Shown: one piece after another, positions 52,793 through 61,048 of the stretch
Layout of the letters: each line of letters opens with the position of its first letter
How positions within the stretch are numbered: position 1 is the stretch's first letter
NCBI GenBank assembly: GCA_910586705.1
Contig: CAJUJK010000014.1
Location: 37,921 to 101,920, forward strand
Source: an uncultured Lachnospiraceae bacterium
Lineage (GTDB): Bacteria; Bacillota; Clostridia; Lachnospirales; Lachnospiraceae
Reading direction: 5' to 3'
DNA length: 64,000 nucleotides
Notes under the pieces: generated by a model
Databases searched by the model: none
What the model was told of the DNA's origin: nothing
What the model saw: the letters and a program-made list of their open reading frames with translations, nothing else
Program-made: the position numbers and the translations under genes

Positions 52793-53518
52793 CTATCCAT
52801 AACTGCCCTGTATGAGCGCAGCTGCATTGTCTCTGAAAATCTCTCGGCTGTATGATTCCCCATATTTTTTCGCCACATAAGCGGCGGCTTTTGCCATTTT
52901 GGGCGTCCTTTTCCGGTCATCATGGCAGTCCGTACCTACAAAGCTGACATATTCCCGTCCCAGCAGCCATTTTACATTCTGTCTGCACACCATGCCGTTA
53001 TCCCCGGTGATGCTGGAAGCATTGACCTGCAGGTGACAGCCCATGTCGTACAGTTCCTCCGCTCTTACCTTTTTCTCCATAAGGCAGCGGTACCGCTCCA
53101 CATGTGCCAGAATAGGAACATAACCTTCCGCGAGCAGACGATACGATGCCTCGCGGATATAGGCATAATCCTCCGCCGGGTTAAATTCCACAAGGACACA
53201 TGCTGATCCCGCCATCGTAAACACTTTTTCTTCCCGGAGCGCCGCGATGACATCCGAACCATAATAAACTTCATTACCCAGATAAAGACGGATGGAAATC
53301 CCCGCCGTATCTTTCAGTTTTTCCAGTTGATAAAACGCCCGTTTCACGGTTTCGGGACGCGCGTTATGCCGCATAGGTTTATAGTGGGGCGTCAGAATGA
53401 TTTCCTGTATTCCCTCCGCCTGTGCCCGTCTTAGCATTTCCAGAGCCATCGCAGAATTTTTGGCGCCATCATCCAGACCGGGCAGGATGTGGGTATGCAT
53501 GTCTATATATGAGTTCAC
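52793..53518 (-). CDS. Tyrosine-protein phosphatase, CpsB/YwqE (PHP) family
   Basis: A 241-residue metal-dependent phosphatase of the PHP superfamily that removes phosphate from the CpsD-type kinase. Metal ligands are visible in MHTHILPGLDDGAKN, EIILTPHYKP, ILAHVERYRCL and VGTDCHDDRKR. It is the first gene of the minus-strand locus, read from a promoter covered by AACANTANTA repeats. Confidence 0.93.
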   Translation of the reverse strand: MNSYIDMHTHILPGLDDGAKNSAMALEMLRRAQAEGIQEIILTPHYKPMRHNARPETVKRAFYQLEKLKDTAGISIRLYLGNEVYYGSDVIAALREEKVFTMAGSACVLVEFNPAEDYAYIREASYRLLAEGYVPILAHVERYRCLMEKKVRAEELYDMGCHLQVNASSITGDNGMVCRQNVKWLLGREYVSFVGTDCHDDRKRTPKMAKAAAYVAKKYGESYSREIFRDNAAALIQGSYG

Positions 53519-53605
53519 GATCTGTCACCGTCCCCGAAAAAATTTCGCCCCAATTTATAGTATGGCGTCTCTTTTCCACAACACGTATCAAGAACCAGAC
53601 CCACT

Positions 53606-53698
53606 AACAGTATTAGTGCGCTTTTTCTATATAATAACACTATAAATTCGTTTTAACAATACTAATATCTTCATTTTTTAAAAATAATAACACTATTA
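53606..53698. promoter_or_regulatory. Four operator-like repeats over the exopolysaccharide promoter
   Basis: AACAGTATTA (53606-53615), AACACTATAA (53636-53645), AACAATACTA (53655-53664) and AACACTATTA (53689-53698) are direct repeats, each preceded by T. On the minus strand TTGTTA (53654-53659) and TATTAT (53631-53636), 17 bases apart, form the locus promoter, so two repeats overlap its -35 and -10. A plus-strand TATACT (53697-53702) overlaps the last repeat. The XRE protein encoded at 53815 is the obvious ligand. Confidence 0.65.
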
Positions 53699-53814
53699 TA
53701 CTCTGTTTATAAAGGATGTTTCGAGAGAAAATCTTAATGAAAGCAGAAACTGTATAACCGAAAGCAAGCCACACACCACATGTGAATGATGCCATACATG
53801 AGAGAGGACGGCGC

Positions 53815-54141
53815 GTGGGAATAAACTATAAAATTCTTGGGAAAAACATAAAATATTACAGAAAGCAGAAAAATCTGACGCAGGAACAGATGGCAGAAAG
53901 TCTGGAGTTGTCGGTCGGTTTCATCAGTCAGGTGGAGCGCGGCATTGCGAAGATGAGCCTTGACACGCTGATTGATTTATGTGATATTTTGAATTGTTCC
54001 GCAGGGGATATTTTGGACAGCGCACACATAAACTGCAGGGACAAACTGTCAGAAGACCTGCTTTCTTTATATGAGCAGATTCCTAAAAAAGACCAGACCC
54101 TTTTTTACTATATGTTAAAGGCATATGTAGAGCATCTGTAA
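53815..54141 (+). CDS. XRE regulator divergent from the exopolysaccharide locus
   Basis: A 108-residue protein with an XRE helix-turn-helix at ~8-65 (NLTQEQMAESLELSVGFISQ, then VERGIAKMS) and a short C-terminal helical tail (EQIPKKDQTLFYYMLKAYVE), probably for dimerisation. GTG 53815 is favoured because AGAGAGG lies seven bases upstream; a GTG at 53782 would add 11 residues. It is transcribed away from cpsB, with four repeats between, and likely represses the locus and itself. Confidence 0.85.
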   Translation: MGINYKILGKNIKYYRKQKNLTQEQMAESLELSVGFISQVERGIAKMSLDTLIDLCDILNCSAGDILDSAHINCRDKLSEDLLSLYEQIPKKDQTLFYYMLKAYVEHL

Positions 54142-54196
54142 TGGTAAATGGCTTGATGCGGAAAATCTGGTCTGACGTTTTGGAATGGAGGAAATT

Positions 54197-55504
54197 ATGA
54201 GAGAGAAGTATCAGAACTTTGCAGAAGGCTTATTACAATTTTTAAACGGCAGCCCCACCGCGTTTCACGCCGTGGAAAATGCGGCGGCATTGCTTAAGGA
54301 AAACGGCTTTGAGGAGTTAAAGGAGACGGAAAGCTGGTCTCTGAAAAATGAGGGAAGATATTTTGTGGTCAAAAACAGCTCGGCGGTGATCGCCTTTGTA
54401 GTGGGAAAGGGCGACTTAACGAAGGAAGGTTTCCGCATCATCGGCGCGCACACGGATTCCCCGGCGCTAAAAATCAAACCGGACGCCTGCACCGTTACGC
54501 CGGACGGCTATGTGAAGGTGAATGTGGAAATATACGGCGGGGCGATTTTGCAGACATGGTTTGACAGACCGCTGGCGCTCGCCGGGCGGCTGGTCGTGAA
54601 GGAAAACGGCACATTGCGGGAAAAGCTGGTTCAGATCGACAAACCTGTTTTTATGATTCCGAATCTTTGCATACATTTCAACAGGGAAAAGAACGAAAAG
54701 AGCGCCTGCAACAAGCAGACCGAAATTCTGCCGCTTTTTTGTATGAGGGAAGAGGAAGTGGATAAGGAGGATTATCTGCCGACGCTGCTTCAGGAGGAGA
54801 CGGGCGTAGAAAAAGCGGATATTGTAGACTACGAGCTGTTTTTGTATGAGTACCAGAAGGGAATTTTTACGGGAAAAAAGCAGGAGTTTATCTCGGCATC
54901 CCGCATTGACGATCTGTCCATGGTTTATGCCGGTCTGACCGCATTGACGCAGGCGCAGACGGGCGCAGGCTGTCAGGTGCTTGCTGCGTTCGACAATGAG
55001 GAGGTGGGGAGCACCACCGCACAGGGAGCCAACTCCGGGCTTTTGCTTCATCTTCTGAACCGCATCTGTAAGAATCTGGGGATGACGGACGAGGGGTATT
55101 TTCAAGCGGTTGCAGGTTCGACTTCCATTTCAGCGGATCTGGCGCACGCGGTGCACCCCAATTACAGCGACAGACATGATGCGGAAAGCCGCCCCGTGTT
55201 AGGGGGCGGTCCTGTGATTAAATATTCCGCGTCCCAGCGGTACGCCACAACTGCGATGAGTGCCGCGTATTTTGCGCAAGTCTGTGAGCGGGCGGGCGTT
55301 CCTTATCAGAAGTTTGTAAACAGGAATGATATCGCGGGTGGCTCTACGATCGGTCCCGCGCTTTCCGGGCTGACTACCATTCCCACGGTGGACATGGGCG
55401 CGCCGATTCTCGCCATGCATTCCATCCGGGAGTTTGGGGCTGTGGCGGATATGGAATATACGCGGCAGGCTTTTCTGGCGTACTATGAGAGCGGGCGGCT
55501 TTGA
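54197..55504 (+). CDS. apeB: M18 family aminopeptidase
   Basis: A 435-residue cytoplasmic zinc aminopeptidase preferring acidic or neutral N-terminal residues. Metal and catalytic motifs appear in order: GAHTDSPALKIKP, ASRIDDLSMVYAGL, FDNEEVGSTTAQGANS, AHAVHPNYSDRHDAESRPVL and FVNRNDIAGGSTIGP. GGAGG five bases before ATG 54197 sets the start. Length is normal. It has no evident link to its neighbours. Confidence 0.94.
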   Translation: MREKYQNFAEGLLQFLNGSPTAFHAVENAAALLKENGFEELKETESWSLKNEGRYFVVKNSSAVIAFVVGKGDLTKEGFRIIGAHTDSPALKIKPDACTVTPDGYVKVNVEIYGGAILQTWFDRPLALAGRLVVKENGTLREKLVQIDKPVFMIPNLCIHFNREKNEKSACNKQTEILPLFCMREEEVDKEDYLPTLLQEETGVEKADIVDYELFLYEYQKGIFTGKKQEFISASRIDDLSMVYAGLTALTQAQTGAGCQVLAAFDNEEVGSTTAQGANSGLLLHLLNRICKNLGMTDEGYFQAVAGSTSISADLAHAVHPNYSDRHDAESRPVLGGGPVIKYSASQRYATTAMSAAYFAQVCERAGVPYQKFVNRNDIAGGSTIGPALSGLTTIPTVDMGAPILAMHSIREFGAVADMEYTRQAFLAYYESGRL

Positions 55505-55518
55505 TGCCGCCCATCCGC

Positions 55519-56406
55519 TTACCCCTTAGTGACAGGCACCCATAATTCGCAGAACAGACCCGCTTCGCCTTTTTCAAAGTAGATTTCAAAATCCGTGTCG
55601 TCCGTCTGCACATAGCCGGTCTGAGGGGAAAATTCTTTGTGGAATTTGCTCCAGACTTCACCGATGCAGTCTCCGTCATCGCCAAGGCATTTGAATACGG
55701 CATAGTCTGCGGGTTCGGTGTTCCAAATGGTATAACCCTTTTTAATGAGGGCGTCTAACCCGGCGCGGTCCGTATCGTCATCAACAATAATGCCGATACC
55801 GTAGTTAAAATGCGTTTCATTTTCTTTCGTGGGGCTGCATAAGCCGTATATGTCCCGCTTCCCTTCCTTCCGAAGCTGCTTCATGGGCTCGACCAGATTT
55901 TTGTCAAAGCATTCCGTCCAGAAATCGGGAATGCTGTGGTCGTTGTCATCATTGATGATCTCGTTGGAAAAAGCCCTTACCATTGCGAGAAACTGCTGCG
56001 ATTCTTTGTGTTCCATTCTGTAATCCATAATACTACCACCTTCCGTTATGATTTTTATCACAAGGGGATTGAACAGATGAAGCTTCGCGCCTTGCTTTTT
56101 TGCCTGCTTCGGGGTGGAGCCGTGGAAGCGGAGAAAAGCCTTGGAAAAGCTCTCCGGCGATTCATAGCCGTATTTGTACGCGGCGTCAATGACGGACAGA
56201 TCCGTTGCCTGCAGCTCCTGCGCAGCGAGCGTAAGACGGCGGTTTCTGATGTATTCATTGGCGGTCATTCCGGTAATAAAGCTGAATGTGCGATGGAAGT
56301 TGTAGTTGGACATGCGTATGCTGTCTGCCACGTCGGTGTAGTTAATGTCCTCGCAAATGTGTTCTTCCATATAGCGTATTGCCTGCTGAATCAGTTGTAT
56401 TGACAT
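55519..56406 (-). CDS. AraC regulator with GyrI-like effector domain
   Basis: A 295-residue regulator. The N-terminal AraC DNA-binding domain covers ~1-105 (DVADSIRMSNYNFHRTFSFI, then AAYKYGYESPESFSKAF). The C-terminal half is a GyrI-like/effector-binding domain (EPMKQLRKEGKRDIYGLC to YFEKGEAGLFCELWVPVTKG). The start at 56406 has AAAGGAG ten bases upstream; an in-frame ATG at 56571 would add 55 low-quality residues. It probably senses a cationic or aromatic compound. The 314-base gap to the next gene holds that gene's promoter. Confidence 0.87.
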   Translation of the reverse strand: MSIQLIQQAIRYMEEHICEDINYTDVADSIRMSNYNFHRTFSFITGMTANEYIRNRRLTLAAQELQATDLSVIDAAYKYGYESPESFSKAFLRFHGSTPKQAKKQGAKLHLFNPLVIKIITEGGSIMDYRMEHKESQQFLAMVRAFSNEIINDDNDHSIPDFWTECFDKNLVEPMKQLRKEGKRDIYGLCSPTKENETHFNYGIGIIVDDDTDRAGLDALIKKGYTIWNTEPADYAVFKCLGDDGDCIGEVWSKFHKEFSPQTGYVQTDDTDFEIYFEKGEAGLFCELWVPVTKG

Positions 56407-56624
56407 GTCGGTTCCGGCTTCTCCTTTCGTGTTCTGGGCAACGAAGTTTTTTACTTGTTCTCCTTGTGTGAAACCATTGTATAAAATTGTGGAAGGGAAG
56501 TCCTGTTCTGGTTTGCGCAAGGTTGTTCCTCTTTTGTCTGATTCTATCACATATTTAGTTTCCGTTGTCATTTTTCCGATTTATATAAAAAAATTATGCT
56601 AAGAACAGCCTTCCGAAGTTTTCC

Positions 56625-56653
56625 TTGCATTTGGAAAATGACCGTGCTAAAAT
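56625..56653 (+). promoter_or_regulatory. Promoter of the DUF4180 gene
   Basis: TTGCAT (56625-56630) and TAAAAT (56648-56653), 17 bases apart. Confidence 0.6.
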
Positions 56654-56720
56654 ACACGGAAGCGTTATCGGCGACGGTACTGCGGGATTTTGTCTGCAAT
56701 TTACGGAAGGAGGTACAGAC

Positions 56721-57101
56721 ATGAGATTTGAAAAAATAGATTGCGGCAGCGTGTCAATTGCTGTTGTTCTAAATGACAATTCAAGTGATAACAAAGTCAT
56801 AGCTGATGTGGATTCTGCGCTTGATCTGCTTATGTCTGCCAAATACGAAGCAGGCACGGAGTATCTTGTCGTGGATAAAAAAGTGGTTACGGGGGATTTC
56901 TTTGTTTTAAGCAGCGGTCTGGCGGGGGAAATTCTCCAGAAATACATCAATTATGGCGGAAAACTTGCCATATACGGCGATTATTCCCATTATACGAGCA
57001 AACCGCTGAAAGATTTTATCTTTGAGAGCAATAAAGGAAAGGACTTTTTCTTTGTAGAGACAAAAGAGGAAGCGCTACAGAAAATAAAGGAAAGCATATA
57101 A
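56721..57101 (+). CDS. DUF4180 family protein
   Basis: A 126-residue soluble protein with the family signature FFVLSSGLAGEILQKYINYG followed by KLAIYGDYSHYTSKPLKDFI. GGAAGGAGG six bases upstream fixes ATG 56721. Function is unknown; relatives are often found beside AraC/GyrI-type or MerR-type regulators, as here. Confidence 0.87.
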   Translation: MRFEKIDCGSVSIAVVLNDNSSDNKVIADVDSALDLLMSAKYEAGTEYLVVDKKVVTGDFFVLSSGLAGEILQKYINYGGKLAIYGDYSHYTSKPLKDFIFESNKGKDFFFVETKEEALQKIKESI

Positions 57102-57207
57102 CAGACAATTTCCCGTATCGGATCGTTGTGTATCAATCGGACGCTGAGGCGGCTGTGCATTTTATGGCATAGCCGTTTTTTTTGACCTTTAACAGGTAAA
57201 AAATATA

Positions 57208-57263
57208 TTGACAAAAAATGTTTACAGACGTAGACTGTTTTTAAAGAAGTCTACATCTGTAAA
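57208..57263 (+). promoter_or_regulatory. BlaI-type promoter/operator
   Basis: TTGACA (57208-57213) and TAGACT (57231-57236) are 17 bases apart. TTTACAGACGTAGAC (57221-57235) and GTCTACATCTGTAAA (57249-57263) are inverted copies, 14 of 15 matching. The second contains TACA-TC-TGTA, the BlaI/MecI core. Binding would cover the -10 and start site. Confidence 0.8.
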
Positions 57264-57308
57264 CAGTAGAAATAAACGGACAGCAAGGAATAGGGAAAGG
57301 ATACGTTT

Positions 57309-57680
57309 ATGAAAGATACGAAAATATCCGACGCGGAACTGGAAATACTGGAAACACTCTGGGCGGCGGGGGAAGCATTAAACGCCAATGAAATCCGTGC
57401 GCGGCTGAATGAGAAAAAAGACTGGGAGCGCACCACGGTGCTGACGCTGATCCGCAGATTGCTGGATAAGGGCGTAATCGCGCAGGAGAAACAGGGAGTT
57501 TACTATTATTCACCTCTCGTGGCGCGGAGTGATTATGTGAAAGAGGAGACGAAGAGCTTCCTTAATAAATTTTTTAAGGGCAATGCGAAAAATCTGGCGG
57601 CGGCTCTCATCGAGGATGAGAATTTGAGCAGGGAGGATGTGGAGGAGCTGAGAGATTATTTTCGAGAGAATTTCAGGTAA
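57309..57680 (+). CDS. blaI: BlaI/MecI/CopY-family repressor
   Basis: A 123-residue winged-helix repressor: ISDAELEILETLWAAGEALN at the start, DWERTTVLTLIRRLLDKGVI as recognition helix and YYYSPLV wing, with a C-terminal dimerisation helix. In staphylococcal systems the repressor is cut after signalling by the BlaR1 sensor. The operator pair upstream and the M56 protein gene 65 bases downstream support the same logic. No beta-lactamase gene is in the window. Confidence 0.92.
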   Translation: MKDTKISDAELEILETLWAAGEALNANEIRARLNEKKDWERTTVLTLIRRLLDKGVIAQEKQGVYYYSPLVARSDYVKEETKSFLNKFFKGNAKNLAAALIEDENLSREDVEELRDYFRENFR

Positions 57681-57745
57681 AAGAATTATGGATTGATGAG
57701 TGAAGTGTGTGAGAGAAGAGTATCGTGCTTTTAGTGGAGGAAATT

Positions 57746-60166
57746 ATGGCGCAATTATTTTCTGTTGTTTTATCATTATCGTTATCCGGCGCGCTGGTGG
57801 GACTGTTGATCCTGCTGTTTCGCCCGCTTACCGGCCGGTTTTTTGCAAAAAAATGGACGTATTATCTGTGGCTTTTGGTGATTGTGAGGCTGCTTGTGCC
57901 GTTACATGCGGACATCAATTTGATGGGATATTTGTCGGCGGAGCTGACGGCGGCGGTGGCTGGACAGACCGATGCGGACGGAGCGGCAGAAGAGAGTGTA
58001 CATGAGGGGACGGTGCCTGATGTTCTGCAAAGTGAGCAGAGAAGCACTGACAGTAAGGTGGAAAAGTCTGCCGGGACGGGGATTGACCATACAGAGACAG
58101 TGCAAACGGTATCGAACGGGGAAACGGCCGGGACAGCCGGCAGCGGCACAGATGAAAAAACGGCGGGCGAGAGATGGGCACAGATTTTTCGTGTTGTGAG
58201 TATACTGTGGATTTGCGGGGTTCTTTTTGCCGCGCTGAAGAGGTTTTATGTTTATCGACGTTTTGCCAAAGAGGTTCATGCGGCAGGCGGGCCGCTCACC
58301 TTGGAAAAAGTCCTTTATAAAAGTGCGGAGATTCAGACGAGACTTGGAATTGGAAAAACGGTGCCGCTCTATGAGAGCACGGCAATCAACAGTCCGATGC
58401 TGATCGGATTCTGGCGGCCGCGTATTTATCTGCCGCAGGCAATGCTTGCGGAGTTTACCGGGCGGGAGAACGATATTTGTCTGGTTCTGCATCACGAGTT
58501 TGTTCATTATAAAAGGAAAGATATCCTGTATAAATGGCTGTTTCAGGCCGTGCTGTGCGTGCATTGGTTTAATCCGCTGGTATATGTGTTTAGCCGCCGG
58601 TTTCATGTAGACTGTGAGCTTGCCTGTGACGAAACGGTGTTAAAGCTTTTGTCGGAGGAAGGGCGCAGGGCATACGGAAATGTGCTTTTGGATGTGGCAC
58701 AGAAACATTGGTCTGAGGATGCGCTTTCTGGGAATGGCGGAAGGATGTACAGCAATGTGCCGGCCATGACCCTTCTGGAGGAAAAGAGTACGCTAAAGGA
58801 GAGACTGCATGGAATCGCGCGCTATCATAGGAGAGGAATCGTAGTCGGGCTCTGCTCGGCAGCAGCGTTTATTTTGTTTTTTTCGGTGTCTGTCGTCTGT
58901 GGCGCAGCGGGTACCGAGCGCGGTCTCGGGGAAACTTTTGCTATGGGTTATAGAAAGGGTTTCATGGGGCTTACGGAGCATTTCTGGGAAAAAAGCATGT
59001 GGTCTCAGATGTGGGGAGATTCCTTTGATCTGGCTCAGCCGATCATGGTGAGCAGCAGCGGAAAGGCTTATCGGATGTATGATGATGATGCCTTGATTGC
59101 AGAGGACAGTGAAAGCGACTGTTGGCGTGCGTGGTCATACATGGGCGGTGACAGCAGTGTGAACGTGAGTAAGTTTATGCTTAACGGTTCCGATACTTTA
59201 TGGATTTTGTATGCCAATAAGGAGACGAAGTTTGAGGTATCTTCTGCGTTTAAACTCTATGACGGCCGCTTTAAGATTGTCTGTGTCAAGCCGGATCAGA
59301 CGGTGCAGACGCTCAATGAGAGCGGAGAGGGGAATACCGTGAAGGTCACGCTTCCCAAAGGAAGAAATGCGATTAAAATAGTCGGGCAGAAGGCGAAGTT
59401 GGAGGAACTCGATATAACATACAGGGCGCTCAAAAAGGGGGACATTGACAGTATTTATGTGGATGAGAATGAGGAGTATGCTTATCAGGTTCTGAATGGG
59501 AGCCGGCCATTCGATTTATCCAGAGTGAAAGAGGCGCTCCCTCATTTGGAGGAGGAGGAGATAAGCAGATTATGCCGGCTTGCCTGGCAGGAAGAGGTTG
59601 TTCTATCAAAGGACAACTGGCAGGAGCTGTGGATTTATTCGGATGAGAACCTGACATCGCAGTATCTGCTGGAGGAGCTGCAAGCCGGAAGGATCAGCGA
59701 ATTTGACAGTGGCATTTTGTGCGCCATTGCTCCCTATATGAAGGAGGAGACCGTGAGCGAGTGCTTCCGATGCCTTTTGGAGCGCGGCGGTGTGTCAGGG
59801 TCGGACTGGGAGGATATCTTTATTTATTCCGATTCGGCGAAGTCGGCACAGTATCTGGCGGAGGCGCTTCGCAGAGGAGGGGCGGACAGTTTCGATGATC
59901 AGATTCTGGATCAGATCTGCTTTCGGGTATCCACCAGATCCTTGACAGATATCGTGACGGCGTTAGACAAGGATCAGTTATCCTTTGAGGGGCTGATGGA
60001 ACATGTGCTGCCCTTTGTGCAGAGGCAGGAAGAGGCCGCGACGTGCGTCTGCTATTATATCGACCTGGGAAATGTGCTTTCGGATGAGGAGCTTCGGAAG
60101 ATAGAGGGTTATTTGCGTGAGCAGGACTTTTACCGGGTTGTTGCGTATAACGGGAGAGGAAAATAG
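57746..60166 (+). CDS. BlaR1/M56-family membrane metallopeptidase
   Basis: An 806-residue protein with N-terminal membrane helices (~3-27, 36-54), an Asp/Glu/Thr-rich loop (~60-150), another helix (~152-170) and a zinc peptidase domain with HEFVH near residue 249 and the downstream CELACDETVL. A final helix lies near 367-390. The outer ~415 residues are not a penicillin-binding domain: no SxxK or KTG is seen. They contain a beta-rich part and then repeated helical units (QELWIYSDENLTSQYLLEEL and DIFIYSDSAKSAQYLAEALR are alike). It should sense something other than a beta-lactam. ATG 57746 follows GGAGG. Confidence 0.87.
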   Translation: MAQLFSVVLSLSLSGALVGLLILLFRPLTGRFFAKKWTYYLWLLVIVRLLVPLHADINLMGYLSAELTAAVAGQTDADGAAEESVHEGTVPDVLQSEQRSTDSKVEKSAGTGIDHTETVQTVSNGETAGTAGSGTDEKTAGERWAQIFRVVSILWICGVLFAALKRFYVYRRFAKEVHAAGGPLTLEKVLYKSAEIQTRLGIGKTVPLYESTAINSPMLIGFWRPRIYLPQAMLAEFTGRENDICLVLHHEFVHYKRKDILYKWLFQAVLCVHWFNPLVYVFSRRFHVDCELACDETVLKLLSEEGRRAYGNVLLDVAQKHWSEDALSGNGGRMYSNVPAMTLLEEKSTLKERLHGIARYHRRGIVVGLCSAAAFILFFSVSVVCGAAGTERGLGETFAMGYRKGFMGLTEHFWEKSMWSQMWGDSFDLAQPIMVSSSGKAYRMYDDDALIAEDSESDCWRAWSYMGGDSSVNVSKFMLNGSDTLWILYANKETKFEVSSAFKLYDGRFKIVCVKPDQTVQTLNESGEGNTVKVTLPKGRNAIKIVGQKAKLEELDITYRALKKGDIDSIYVDENEEYAYQVLNGSRPFDLSRVKEALPHLEEEEISRLCRLAWQEEVVLSKDNWQELWIYSDENLTSQYLLEELQAGRISEFDSGILCAIAPYMKEETVSECFRCLLERGGVSGSDWEDIFIYSDSAKSAQYLAEALRRGGADSFDDQILDQICFRVSTRSLTDIVTALDKDQLSFEGLMEHVLPFVQRQEEAATCVCYYIDLGNVLSDEELRKIEGYLREQDFYRVVAYNGRGK

Positions 60167-60243
60167 AGGGAAATTGGCTGTGATGAAAGGGTTTTCCGAA
60201 AAAACTTGCAAAGCGAAGGCTTTACCTAAAATATGAAAATGCA

Positions 60244-60272
60244 TTGCTAATTTTTAATATGGGGAATATAAT
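60244..60272 (+). promoter_or_regulatory. Promoter of the toxin-antitoxin operon
   Basis: TTGCTA (60244-60249) and TATAAT (60267-60272), 17 bases apart, ~55 bases before the antitoxin start. Confidence 0.65.
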
Positions 60273-60325
60273 ATAATTACAAAAGCATGCAAAATAACTG
60301 CAATATGTTTACAGGGAGGGCGTTT

Positions 60326-60622
60326 ATGGCAGAACAGGTTTTGATTCAATTCAGGGCAGACAAGGCGCTAAAACAAGAAGTGACGGAAATATATGAGAAG
60401 CTTGGAATGGATTTACCTACAGCATTCCGCATGTTCATGGCCAGAAGTAAAATGGTAAAAGGACTTCCGTTTGATGCGAAATTGCCTGAACAGACGATAA
60501 CAAGAGCAGAAGCAAAAAATGCTTTTTATGAATTGCGAAAGCAGGCATCTGATGTTCCGAAAATGTCACTTGATGAAATTAATGCTGAAATTATGGCAGT
60601 AAGATCAGAAAGAAAAAGGTAG
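60326..60622 (+). CDS. RelB/DinJ-family antitoxin
   Basis: A 98-residue protein. The N-terminal ribbon-helix-helix reads EQVLIQFRADKALKQEVTEI, then YEKLGMDLPTAFRMFMAR, typical of DinJ. The C-terminal part is charged and probably wraps the toxin. GGGAGGG seven bases upstream fixes ATG 60326. Its partner, six bases downstream, is a PIN-domain protein rather than the usual YafQ/RelE. Confidence 0.88.
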   Translation: MAEQVLIQFRADKALKQEVTEIYEKLGMDLPTAFRMFMARSKMVKGLPFDAKLPEQTITRAEAKNAFYELRKQASDVPKMSLDEINAEIMAVRSERKR

Positions 60623-60628
60623 ATATTT

Positions 60629-61045
60629 ATGGAATATTATGCAGTGATTGATACAAATGTGTTGTTATCGGCGTTGCTTTCTAAAAATGAAGATTCAGCT
60701 ACAGTCAAGGTATTAGATGCTGTTTTTGAAGGAAAGATTATTCCTTTGTATCATCAAGATATTTTAGCCGAATATGATGAGGTTCTTCATAGAGAAAAAT
60801 TCCACCTGCATGAAGAAACAATACAGATAGTTCTTGGTGCAGTCAAGCAGTACGGGGTCGAAGTGTTTCCGCAACCCACAGGGGCAGTCCTGATTGATAT
60901 GGATGACCTTGTATTTTATGAGGTTGCTATGGAAAAGAGGGATGATGATGCCTATTTAGTCACAGGCAATCAGAAACATTATCCATTTAGAAATTTCATT
61001 ATTACCCCGGCAGAAATGATGGCGATTATTGAAACAACAAGATAA
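60629..61045 (+). CDS. PIN-domain toxin
   Basis: A 138-residue ribonuclease-type toxin of the PIN_3 group. Acidic metal ligands are Asp8 in YAVIDTNVLLSAL, a Glu in AEYDEVL, and Asp residues in EKRDDDAYLVTGN. PIN toxins cleave tRNA or rRNA. It is translated from the same transcript as the DinJ-like antitoxin. The pairing of RHH antitoxin with PIN toxin is known but less common than VapB-VapC with AbrB-type antitoxins. Confidence 0.88.
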   Translation: MEYYAVIDTNVLLSALLSKNEDSATVKVLDAVFEGKIIPLYHQDILAEYDEVLHREKFHLHEETIQIVLGAVKQYGVEVFPQPTGAVLIDMDDLVFYEVAMEKRDDDAYLVTGNQKHYPFRNFIITPAEMMAIIETTR

Positions 61046-61048
61046 AAG

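Noticed and set aside
53519..53740. AT-rich repeats considered as a replication origin or CRISPR leader
   Set aside because: No DnaA boxes or regular spacers; the repeats coincide with promoter elements of the divergent genes.
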